From Betaproteobacteria bacterium (GTDB taxonomy: Bacteria; Pseudomonadota; Gammaproteobacteria; Burkholderiales; SG8-39), in NCBI GenBank assembly GCA_019245555.1, contig JAFARH010000022.1, positions 1 through 7,828 of the forward strand: a stretch of 7,828 nt of DNA, written 5' to 3'. This document shows positions 1-4,806 of the stretch, piece after piece; the first letter of the stretch is position 1, and the number at the start of each line of letters is the position of its first letter. The translations under genes and the position numbers were made by a program. The notes beneath the pieces are model-generated. The model saw nothing but the letters and a program-made list of their open reading frames with translations. It ran no database searches and was not told the origin of the DNA.

Positions 1-90
1 GCGCTACCCGGCAGATAACTAGATGCCCGATCGTGGTGCACACAGCGGCGGTGCACCGGCGCTACGATGAAACGTTATTGAGGTATACGC
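1..90. other. Leader region with a short hairpin; no gene identified
   Basis: Two of the three plus-strand frames close at once (TAA at 16-18, TAG at 20-22), so the first bases could be the tail of an upstream gene ending ...ALPGR or ...RYPADN. The sequence does not say which, if either. GGTGCAC at 35-41 pairs with GTGCACC at 51-57 around a 9-nt loop. No T-run follows, so it is not a standard terminator and could equally be an operator or chance. GAGG at 80-83 serves the next gene. Confidence 0.3.
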
Positions 91-462
91 GTGAAAGCCG
101 CAGACGCCGAGTCACTCTTGAACCGCGAGCAGCGCGCGCGCTTGCCGCTGCCGCGGCAGCTGCTTCTTTATCTCGACCCTTTCGCGCTCTTCAAGGACGC
201 TTCGAACGGCACCGCGCTCGTTCGCGCCAGCGCGCTGTCGTACAACCGCGCCTTGCGCTGGGTGCTCGTCGCCTATATCCGCCGCTGGATCCTGATCGCG
301 GCAAGTCTCTTCCTGGCCATCGCGCCGGCCGAAGCGCTCGCCGCCCAGGCGAAGATCTTCATCATTCCCGCTGCAGCATTTGCCGTCGGCGCGAGCATCG
401 CAATCGCAGTCACATGCCTCATCGGCGCGGTGTATGTCTTGCTCGGCTCGAAGAGGGAGTAA
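91..462 (+). CDS. Small two-helix membrane protein, unknown function
   Basis: This is a 123-residue protein of a family I do not recognise. The start is GTG at 91, chosen because GAGG at 80-83 lies 7 nt upstream. The N-terminal half is charged and soluble-looking (residues 1-55), with a short LLLYLDPFALF stretch near residue 25-35. Two hydrophobic segments follow, at about 65-83 (after the RR of AYIRRW) and about 88-118. The protein ends in a short basic tail, GSKRE. The charge pattern fits a two-pass inner-membrane protein with its N-terminus in the cytoplasm. The lipoprotein gene starts 10 bp after its stop on the same strand, so the two are probably co-transcribed. No catalytic motif is visible. 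A longer frame overlapping it from 33 has arginine- and alanine-rich low-complexity content typical of a shadow frame. Confidence 0.7.
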   Translation: MKAADAESLLNREQRARLPLPRQLLLYLDPFALFKDASNGTALVRASALSYNRALRWVLVAYIRRWILIAASLFLAIAPAEALAAQAKIFIIPAAAFAVGASIAIAVTCLIGAVYVLLGSKRE

Positions 463-472
463 CCTCGACACT

Positions 473-883
473 GTGAACAGCCTAACCCGCATCGCGATGG
501 CGCTCGCCGTGTTCCTTGCGGCCTGCGCCACCGCTCAGGACGTCGAGAACGCCAAGAGTTCCTGGATGGGAGCAAGTTATGAAGACGTGCTGCGCGCCTG
601 GGGCGCGCCGGCACGCAGCACCAACACCGCTGACGGACGCTACTGGTACACCTGGGAGACCGTGTCTGCCGTGCAGCCGGGCTCGAGCGTGGGCTTCAGC
701 CTCGGCGGCGTGCGTCTCGGTGGCGGCGGTGCCACCGGAGTCGGCGTCGGCACGAGCGTCCCGGTCGGCTCACCCCCGCCGCCCGAGAGCTGCCAGCGCA
801 CGCTCATCTTCCAGAACGGCGTCGTCGTCGACCAGTCCTGGCAGGGTCCGCCCAGCATGTGCGCGGACTTCAAGCGCCACTAG
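473..883 (+). CDS. Putative lipoprotein with BamE/SmpA-like N-terminal motif
   Basis: The predicted product has 136 residues. I place the start at GTG 473 rather than at the upstream ATG 380, because GTG gives a textbook lipoprotein signal: an Arg at residue 6, a hydrophobic core, and a lipobox LAAC with the lipidated Cys at 18. An AGAGGGAG stretch at 452-459 is a rather distant ribosome-binding site. After the Cys comes a WMG...VLRAWGAP segment (residues 31-46) followed by DGRYWYTWE. This pattern is common in small proteobacterial lipoproteins with a BamE/SmpA-like fold. A Gly/Val-rich, low-complexity stretch follows at about 73-100, then PPPP. The C-terminal part contains two Cys (107 and 130) that could form a disulfide in the periplasm. 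Its role is unknown, and membrane anchoring is inferred from the signal. It converges on the minus-strand gene ending at 912. Confidence 0.75.
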   Translation: MNSLTRIAMALAVFLAACATAQDVENAKSSWMGASYEDVLRAWGAPARSTNTADGRYWYTWETVSAVQPGSSVGFSLGGVRLGGGGATGVGVGTSVPVGSPPPPESCQRTLIFQNGVVVDQSWQGPPSMCADFKRH

Positions 884-911
884 CTGCATCCTCGGGTCAA
901 AGAGCGCCGGG

Positions 912-1223
912 TCAGCCGCGAAAGCGTCGGACGATGTGACGGAGCTTGAGCTCGATCCAATCGAGGAAGCGCGCGGCGGTGCGTGACTCCGCCGCGACCA
1001 GTCCCGCCCCAACAACGGATATTGCCGTGCCGGGCACCAGCGGGATGATCGACAGAAGCAGGCCGAGGGGAACCAAGCCAACGCCGCCAGCGATGACGAG
1101 CGCGCGCACCCCATAGTTGCCGGGCGGCTCATGGGCCGACTCGTAGTGGGCCTGGAATCGACTGCCCGGCGGCGCGGAGCGCAGCTGCTTCAGCCCTTCG
1201 CGCAATCGCCGCAGCTTTTCCAT
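912..1223 (-). CDS. Small membrane protein resembling the PGPGW family
   Basis: The predicted protein has 103 residues from ATG at 1223; the frame extends further upstream to 1346, but that extension looks non-coding. The N-terminus is basic and helical (MEKLRRLREGLKQLR). A hydrophobic block at about 40-78 can form two short membrane helices broken by IIPLVPGTA (59-67). The order VPLGLLL...PLVPGTAISVVGAGLVAAES followed by an amphipathic RFLDWIELKLRHI helix resembles the putative transmembrane PGPGW family, in which a Pro-Gly-Pro-Gly turn joins two hydrophobic segments. Here the turn reads PGTA, so the assignment is tentative. Function is unknown. No strong ribosome-binding site precedes this ATG, so the start is moderately certain. 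It is transcribed divergently from the transporter gene and converges with the lipoprotein gene, whose stop is 28 bp away. Confidence 0.65.
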   Translation of the reverse strand: MEKLRRLREGLKQLRSAPPGSRFQAHYESAHEPPGNYGVRALVIAGGVGLVPLGLLLSIIPLVPGTAISVVGAGLVAAESRTAARFLDWIELKLRHIVRRFRG

Positions 1224-1341
1224 GCCGCTCGACGGCAACCCGCGTGCCGTGCCGTGAACCAAGCGACAGGCTGTCGCTGTTCCACTGCTGCGGCGAGGGC
1301 ATTGCAGGAAGCTCACGCCCCTTCGGGCAAGGAGCCAGACC
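1224..1341. promoter_or_regulatory. Divergent intergenic region with a 17-bp inverted repeat
   Basis: This gap separates the divergent small membrane protein and transporter genes, so it should hold both promoters. At 1262-1278 lies AGCGACAG-G-CTGTCGCT, a perfect inverted repeat with 8-bp arms and a single central base. Such a short centre suits a dimeric repressor operator better than an RNA hairpin. A small GCCC/GGGC stem at 1317-1328 sits directly before the AAGGAG at 1329-1334. I could not identify convincing -35/-10 boxes. Operator function is inference. Confidence 0.35.
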
Positions 1342-1344
1342 ATC
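1329..1344 (+). promoter_or_regulatory. Ribosome-binding site pointing to a non-standard ATC start
   Basis: AAGGAG at 1329-1334 is a full Shine-Dalgarno core. Seven bases later, at 1342-1344, is ATC, in frame with the AI-2E transporter gene. The open frame runs back to a TGA at 1255-1257 and contains no ATG, GTG or TTG before GTG 1423. The spacing and the position of homology make ATC 1342 the best translation start. A base error or mutation from ATG is the main alternative. Confidence 0.5.
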
Positions 1345-2409
1345 AAGTTCGGACTCGATGCTCGCGCGGCGCGGATTACCTGGACCGCGGCCGTCGTCGT
1401 CCTCGCGCTCTATGCGGCGTATGTGATACGCGCCACCCTGTTCGTCTTCGTGCTGGCGCTCTTCGTCGCGTACATGATCGCGCCGCTCGTCAACGTGCTC
1501 GACCGCTACAAATGGCGCCGCATGCCGCGGACGGCCTCGGTCGCGATCGCATTTGTTCTGGTGATCGGCGTCGTGGCTGCTGCGGTGGCGCTCGTCGCGC
1601 CGGTGGTCTCGGATGAAGCCGCAAAGCTCGCGGAGCAGCTGCCCAAGATTGCCGAGAGCGGCAATCTCGCCCAGAGCATTCCACTCCCATCGTGGCTCGA
1701 CTCCTACCGGGGTCGGCTCAACGATTTCGTGCAGGAAAGCCTGAGTGGAGCGACAGCAGCGGCGGCACCGGTGATGAAGGAGGTGGGGACGAAGGCGCTG
1801 CACTTCGCCGGCGGCCTGATCTACATCGTGTTGATTCCGATCCTTGCGTTCATCTTCATCAAGGATGGGCCGGAAATCAGGCGGACACTCGTCCGCGAGC
1901 CGGATTCAGGCGAAAAGCGCAGCGAACTGTCACAGCTCCTGTGGGAGCTTCATGATGCGCTGAGTCACTACGTCCGCGCAGTCGGACTTCTTTGCCTGGC
2001 CACGCTGGTGGCGTACGGGCTCTTCTTCACCCTTGCCGGCGTGCCGTACGGGCTTCTCCTCGCTGCCGTCGCTGCGGTGCTGGAGCTGCTACCTCTCGTT
2101 GGTCCGCTCGGCGCGGCCGTGATCGCGCTCTTCGTAGCGGGCGCCTCCGGCTACGAACATCTCCTGTGGATCGTCCTCTTCATCGCCGCCTATCGCGTCT
2201 TCCAGGATTACGTGCTCTCTCCGATGCTGATGAGCGGCAACATCGGCGTGCATCCCGCCCTCGTGATCTTTGGATTGCTCGCTGGCGAGCAACTCGCCGG
2301 CGTCCCCGGCATCTTCCTTTCCATCCCGGTGATGGCGGCGCTCATCATTCTCTACCGGCACGCGCGCAAGAAGGATCCGGTCGTCAGCACTCCAGCCGAC
2401 GCGAAATAG
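1342..2409 (+). CDS. AI-2E family transporter (putative permease)
   Basis: From ATC 1342 the product has 355 residues, the usual length of this family of multi-pass inner-membrane proteins (PF01594). Members include the autoinducer-2 exporter TqsA and sodium/proton antiporters, so the substrate cannot be named. An N-terminal LDARAARITWT segment precedes the first helix (about 14-35), and a second helix lies at about 65-90. A soluble loop follows, and a helix at about 155-173 ends in FIKDGPE. The C-terminal half has the family's conserved core: GVPYGLLLA, then ELLPLVGPLGA at 248-258, the QDYVLSPMLMSGNIGVHP stretch at 288-305, and LLAGEQLAGVPGIFLSIPV at 312-330. The first standard start codon is GTG 1423, which would cut off 27 residues and half of the first helix and has no ribosome-binding site. 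The C-terminal tail is short and variable. Confidence 0.88.
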   Translation: MKFGLDARAARITWTAAVVVLALYAAYVIRATLFVFVLALFVAYMIAPLVNVLDRYKWRRMPRTASVAIAFVLVIGVVAAAVALVAPVVSDEAAKLAEQLPKIAESGNLAQSIPLPSWLDSYRGRLNDFVQESLSGATAAAAPVMKEVGTKALHFAGGLIYIVLIPILAFIFIKDGPEIRRTLVREPDSGEKRSELSQLLWELHDALSHYVRAVGLLCLATLVAYGLFFTLAGVPYGLLLAAVAAVLELLPLVGPLGAAVIALFVAGASGYEHLLWIVLFIAAYRVFQDYVLSPMLMSGNIGVHPALVIFGLLAGEQLAGVPGIFLSIPVMAALIILYRHARKKDPVVSTPADAK

Positions 2410-2412
2410 GTC

Positions 2413-2523
2413 CGCTTCGTACGCGAGCACCCCGGCGCCGTTTTCGAGTCGTACTCGAAACTGCGTATTCGGCAGCACCTCTTCTACGGTGCCCTCTATC
2501 CGGATCATTTCTTTCCTGGCCAT
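2413..2523 (-). pseudogene. infA: Translation initiation factor IF-1, N-terminal half only
   Basis: ATG at 2523 opens a frame whose first 37 residues match IF-1, the OB-fold protein that binds the A site of the 30S subunit. Compared without gaps with E. coli IF-1 as I remember it, 20 of 37 residues agree, including GTV, LPNT, FRV and LENG. The match ends at ...VLAYEA (about codon 37). The expected second half, with its SGKMRK...IRILxGDKV and SPYDLxKGRI motifs, is absent in all frames, and the frame runs on antisense into the transporter gene as far as 2089. The start still has AAGGA at 2530-2534, 6 nt upstream, and overlaps the previous gene by 19 bp. It is therefore a broken copy that may still be translated as a chimera. 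A complete infA elsewhere in the genome is presumed. Confidence 0.75.
2442..2460. repeat. 19-bp inverted repeat inside the IF-1 fragment
   Basis: TTTCGAGT at 2442-2449 and ACTCGAAA at 2453-2460 are perfect inverted arms around CGT. It lies 33 bp past the transporter stop, where a terminator might be expected, but no T-run follows on either strand. The bases also encode the conserved FRVRLE residues of IF-1, so coding constraint alone may explain it. Confidence 0.4.
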
Positions 2524-2798
2524 CCGAATTCCTTGTCTCCCCAGGGGAACATGAAAGCCGCATAGACGAAGGCGCACGCGAAAACAAGGAGCCACCAGGC
2601 TACGAGCCCGACCAATATGCCGAAGCTGCCTCCGAACGTGATCAGTGCCTCATAGCCAAGACCGGCGAGGCGAAGCAGGAATATCAGTGCAAGGCCGAAG
2701 GGAAAGTAAATCATGGTGGCCACGAGGGCAGCCATCACGGCGAGCTGCGCGAGCGTAGCCATCGCTGTGTTGCCGGTCGCGCGCTTGGCGCCCTTCAA
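2505..2798 (-). CDS. Small two-helix membrane protein, unknown function
   Basis: The protein is 97 residues from TTG at 2798, or 85 from ATG at 2762. I favour TTG because it overlaps the stop of the upstream gene as TTGA, matching the ATGA junction one gene earlier in this operon. Neither start has a strong ribosome-binding site, so coupling to the upstream gene is plausible. Two long hydrophobic segments, at about 15-45 and 56-83, are joined by RLAGLGYEALITFGG. The C-terminus is short and polar (FPWGDKEFGWPGKK). I do not recognise the family and see no catalytic motif. Its end overlaps the start of the IF-1 fragment. Its place in the operon suggests that it acts with the two paralogous proteins upstream, but that is inference from position only. 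Confidence 0.6.
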   Translation of the reverse strand: MKGAKRATGNTAMATLAQLAVMAALVATMIYFPFGLALIFLLRLAGLGYEALITFGGSFGILVGLVAWWLLVFACAFVYAAFMFPWGDKEFGWPGKK

Positions 2799-3433
2799 TT
2801 ACCGACCGTCGCCTTCTTACCCCACTTCGCCCAGAATTCCTCGCCAATCTGCTCGACCTGAAAGGTGAGCACGGTTTCTGCGTCCACGCCGTGGATTGCG
2901 TGCGCCTTGTCTTCGGGCAGGTGGGTGATGAGGCCTACACCATAGACGAGCAGCCCTTCGGCGCCGCCGAGCTCGATTGCGAGCTTGCAATGATCAAGGC
3001 GCTCCTTGCCGGCCGCCTTGTCGGACCACGGCCGCGAACCGTCGAGGTTCGGTGCCCAGAGCAGGTATCGGCAAGCTCCTCCGACCGTCTCGACCCCATC
3101 GGCCCATAACGCCATCACCACTTTCCCGTCCGCCTTGCGGATGCCGCTCCAACTCGTACGTGCATCCTGGAGATAGACGCCGCGAGCCTCGAACGCCTTG
3201 ATGCGCGCTATTAGATGTCGTGCTTTTGTTCGCACGCCGGATTTGCTCTTGGTGGCCCTGTGACTCGACAGCGAGCCCCTCAAGGCGTCGCGGCAGCGCT
3301 CGGCGAGAGCAGGCTCGTTCAGTCGCTCGGCGTTCGCAAGCAGCTGCCGGATCTCCTGGACGCTAAGGGCGCTGATGCGGGCTACCGACCACTGCTCCGC
3401 GTCGCCGTGTTTGAAAGCCTCCCGCACACTCAT
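2795..3433 (-). CDS. Unrecognised protein, longer of two tandem paralogues
   Basis: This 212-residue protein starts at ATG 3433, which overlaps the upstream stop as ATGA. The frame is open to 3508, but the overlap fixes the start. An N-terminal helical, charged region (about 1-75) contains LSVQEIRQLLANAERL. A basic linker follows, then a conserved C-terminal domain from about 83. The domain shows RGVYLQ, SGIRKADGKVVMALW, CRYLLWAPN (121-129), HCKLAIELGGAEGLLVYG (148-165) and a final FWAKWG (200-205). All but the SRPWSDK-type loop after LLWAPN and the VYG reappear in the gene upstream. There is no signal peptide or membrane segment, so a cytoplasmic location is likely. I cannot assign the family; the mixed alpha/beta pattern and conserved Trp, Cys and Gly are compatible with a binding domain. 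No nuclease or kinase motif is evident. Both neighbours overlap it, so co-translation is likely. Confidence 0.75.
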   Translation of the reverse strand: MSVREAFKHGDAEQWSVARISALSVQEIRQLLANAERLNEPALAERCRDALRGSLSSHRATKSKSGVRTKARHLIARIKAFEARGVYLQDARTSWSGIRKADGKVVMALWADGVETVGGACRYLLWAPNLDGSRPWSDKAAGKERLDHCKLAIELGGAEGLLVYGVGLITHLPEDKAHAIHGVDAETVLTFQVEQIGEEFWAKWGKKATVGN

Positions 3434-3873
3434 TGAAGTCTCGTGCCCCGGCACGATGCCCTTGCCCCCGAGCGCTGCGCGCGTGCAGCGGTGCCCCATC
3501 TTGCCCAAAATCCCGTATTGATCTTGACCACGCGGATCGCGAGTAGCTCCGGCCCTTCCATTGGGGCCTGGTCCCGATCAAGCAGAAATCCCTCCGCGAC
3601 GCCCTGTTGCACGGCGAGCCTGCAATGGCGCAGCGTTTCCAGGCTGAGCACGTCTTCCAATGCGCGGCCGGAGCTCGCCCACAGCAGGCAGCTGCAACCC
3701 CACGCGTCAACGCTGACGCGCTCGAGCGGCATGGCAAAGACCACTACGCCGTCCTCTTCCCGCACACCGCTCCTGCTGCGGGACTCAGACTGGAGCGCTA
3801 CTCCATGCGAATGGAAGAACCGTGCGCGCAACACGGCGCCGTTCTTCATCGGAACAACCAGGGACGAGCTCAT
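3430..3873 (-). CDS. Unrecognised protein, shorter of two tandem paralogues
   Basis: The 147-residue product is the first gene of the operon, with ATG at 3873 and AGGAG at 3881-3885 placed 7 nt upstream, an excellent ribosome-binding site. It lacks the N-terminal helical region of its downstream paralogue and begins almost directly with the shared domain. Residues 23-47 match residues 84-108 of the neighbour at 13 of 25 positions without gaps (HGVALQ, SGVR, DG, VV, A). CLLWA (62-66), LRHCRLAVQQGVAEGFLL (81-98) and FWARWG (122-127) also align. It lacks a loop of roughly six residues after LLWA. A basic tail rich in Arg and Ser follows FWARWG and ends at the ATGA overlap. Function is unknown. 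The arrangement suggests tandem duplication followed by divergence, possibly giving a heterodimer. Confidence 0.72.
   Translation of the reverse strand: MSSSLVVPMKNGAVLRARFFHSHGVALQSESRSRSGVREEDGVVVFAMPLERVSVDAWGCSCLLWASSGRALEDVLSLETLRHCRLAVQQGVAEGFLLDRDQAPMEGPELLAIRVVKINTGFWARWGTAARAQRSGARASCRGTRLQ
3441..3456 (-). promoter_or_regulatory. Inverted repeat just upstream of the second paralogue start
   Basis: TCGTGCC-CC-GGCACGA is a perfect inverted repeat with 7-bp arms, ending 7 nt before ATG 3433 in the minus-strand transcript. In RNA it would form a 6-bp stem with a 4-nt loop. The downstream start has no clear Shine-Dalgarno, so the structure may control or limit re-initiation after the upstream gene. 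It also encodes the tail of the upstream protein. A role is inference. Confidence 0.35.
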
Positions 3874-4202
3874 TGCTTTGCTCCTGCGATTGGGATCGCG
3901 AAGCAGGGGAGGAAAAAACCGGGGGGAACTGGTACTCGGCTTCTAGCGCAACGGCTTCGTTTCTTCTTATACACGCTTTTAGGCGCTTGCGCCGACATAT
4001 CGACAGCCATTCGGCGCAGTAACGGGGCGTTTGTTTTAAGTCCGCCTTCGGGCAGAAGCGAAGGTTCAATCAGGCGCTGCCGGCGGTTTCGTCGTTGCGC
4101 ATTCGGCGCGTAGTCCGGCGCAGATGATTCTTCGGTACGAAGGTATCTCGCGCGGGCCCCGCGTGTGCCTCGATCTGAGCGAGCTTGTGCAGCAACTCCT
4201 GC
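3874..4202. other. Intergenic region upstream of the paralogue operon
   Basis: This 329-bp gap should contain the promoter of the minus-strand operon and the end of the 74-residue protein gene's transcript. Besides the AGGAG at 3881-3885 it holds TATAAG on the minus strand (3966-3971), a possible -10 box, but no acceptable -35 box at the right distance. GGCGC-TT-GCGCC at 3981-3992 is a small palindrome. CCTTCG at 4045-4050 pairs with CGAAGG at 4059-4064 without a following T-run. I see no protein-like frame and no recognisable RNA gene. It is slightly more AT-rich near 3958-3980 than the surrounding genes. Confidence 0.4.
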
Positions 4203-4427
4203 CTATCTATTGCCGCCTCTCTGACCGCGCATCAATGCGAAAGCGCGTCTTACAGCGGCGCATGCAACTCGAACGTTGCGAGCATCGGTCCTGATAGCTA
4301 ACGCCTGCTCTGAAAGCAGGCGCGAATACTCACGAATGTCCCGTGATGTTTCGCGCAGTTCTTTGGAAAAATCGCGCAACTCTCGGGACGACGACGGCAA
4401 GCCGCCATCATCAAGCGATACACCCAT
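4203..4427 (-). CDS. Small coiled-coil-like protein, 74 residues
   Basis: ATG at 4427 follows GAGGAG at 4434-4439 with 6 nt between, one of the best ribosome-binding sites in the window, and this is the main reason to accept so small a gene. The product is strongly charged and predicted helical. Residues about 14-50 (SRELRDFSKELRETSRDIR and the following REYSRLLSEQ) space Leu, Phe, Ile and Tyr so as to suggest a coiled coil or amphipathic helix. The C-terminal part is Arg- and Ala-rich and ends in MRGQRGGNR. There is no signal peptide or membrane helix. I do not recognise a family. It stands alone between two long gaps, so it is probably a single-gene transcript. DNA or RNA contact through the basic C-terminus, or oligomerisation, is conceivable but unproven. 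Confidence 0.55.
   Translation of the reverse strand: MGVSLDDGGLPSSSRELRDFSKELRETSRDIREYSRLLSEQALAIRTDARNVRVACAAVRRAFALMRGQRGGNR
4302..4322. repeat. Perfect 8-bp hairpin inside the small coiled-coil gene
   Basis: CGCCTGCT at 4302-4309 and AGCAGGCG at 4315-4322 are inverted arms around a 5-nt loop, CTGAA. The stem is GC-rich and would be stable in RNA of either strand. It lies within the coding sequence, without a T-run, so it is neither a normal terminator nor an operator position. Confidence 0.4.
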
Positions 4428-4806
4428 GACACGCTCCTCGGTGTTTCCCGGAGCGGGGTGGCCACGATTATTCGCGGCTTGGCGGCGCCAAGGGTATTGG
4501 CAGTGCGGTTTGCTGCCTCGCGCCTTCAGGGTGAGGCAACGATTCAGTGTGCTCGCCGCAGCGACTTACGTCAATGCCGGCTTTGGGTCGTTAGAACGGA
4601 CACGACCGCAGGTTACTTATCCCAGTCTTCCCAAGCGGGGTCGGCGCCAGCACGTCGACGAGCAGCCGGAACTTGGGATCCGCGTTGTCAGCAAACAGCC
4701 GCATAGGTGCGGTATCGGCCAAACCGAAGATCTTTGAACTGGGTGCCTGTTAGGCCTGTTCGCCCCGCTTCCCGGCGGTTTCGTCGGATCACCCTAGCCG
4801 CGTCCC
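4428..4806. other. Intergenic region upstream of the hydrolase gene
   Basis: This 379-bp stretch separates the divergent small coiled-coil gene and the phosphotriesterase-family gene. The GAGGAG at 4434-4439 belongs to the former. At 4573-4603 lies a CTTTGGGTCGTTAG-centred motif resembling an intergenic repeat I associate with rhizobial genomes. CCTGTT is directly repeated at 4746-4751 and 4755-4760. TTGTCA at 4685-4690 is a possible -35 box and TTGAAC at 4734-4739 another, but neither has a convincing -10 partner. No tRNA-like clover-leaf is visible. Confidence 0.4.
4573..4603. repeat. Possible dispersed intergenic repeat (CTTTGGGTCGTTAG core)
   Basis: The segment reads as a partial inverted repeat: a CCGGCTTTGGGTCG half and a GAACGGAC half that would pair loosely as CCGGC/GTCCG-type arms. 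Many rhizobial intergenic regions contain GTCCGCTTTGGGTC-type elements, which when misannotated produce small ORFs beginning MSANDPKRT. Here the arms have diverged. The assignment rests on my memory of that motif and only one copy is in the window. Confidence 0.3.

Noticed and set aside
33..476. 147-residue plus-strand frame at the left end
   Set aside because: It overlaps the membrane protein gene in another frame, has Arg/Ala/Ser-rich low-complexity composition and no ribosome-binding site.
1129..1803. 224-residue minus-strand frame across the transporter start
   Set aside because: It is a His/Arg-rich antisense shadow covering conserved transporter helices and the palindrome, with no recognisable domain.
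2089..2412. Continuation of the IF-1 frame antisense to the transporter
   Set aside because: It is fully overlapped by conserved transporter sequence and rich in His, Asp, Glu and Arg as expected of an antisense shadow; no second half of IF-1 is present.
2442..2460. Terminator for the transporter gene
   Set aside because: The inverted repeat has no T-run on either strand and coincides with conserved IF-1 codons.
3443..4113. Plus-strand frames over the paralogue operon (3443-3946, 3607-4113)
   Set aside because: The minus strand shows paralogy, overlapping starts and a strong ribosome-binding site, which the plus-strand frames lack.
3960..4120. Integron attC-like or other recombination sites, suggested by repeated GGCGC and GCGCC elements
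   Set aside because: No paired R/L boxes with GTTRRRY cores in the right arrangement, no integrase, and only a simple short palindrome.
4591..4704. 37-residue minus-strand ORF (MRLFADNADPKFRLLVDVLA and so on) with protein-like composition
   Set aside because: It has no ribosome-binding site, a stop lies just upstream in frame (about 4755), and its end overlaps the CTTTGGGTC motif. It may be a gene remnant, but I recognise no family.
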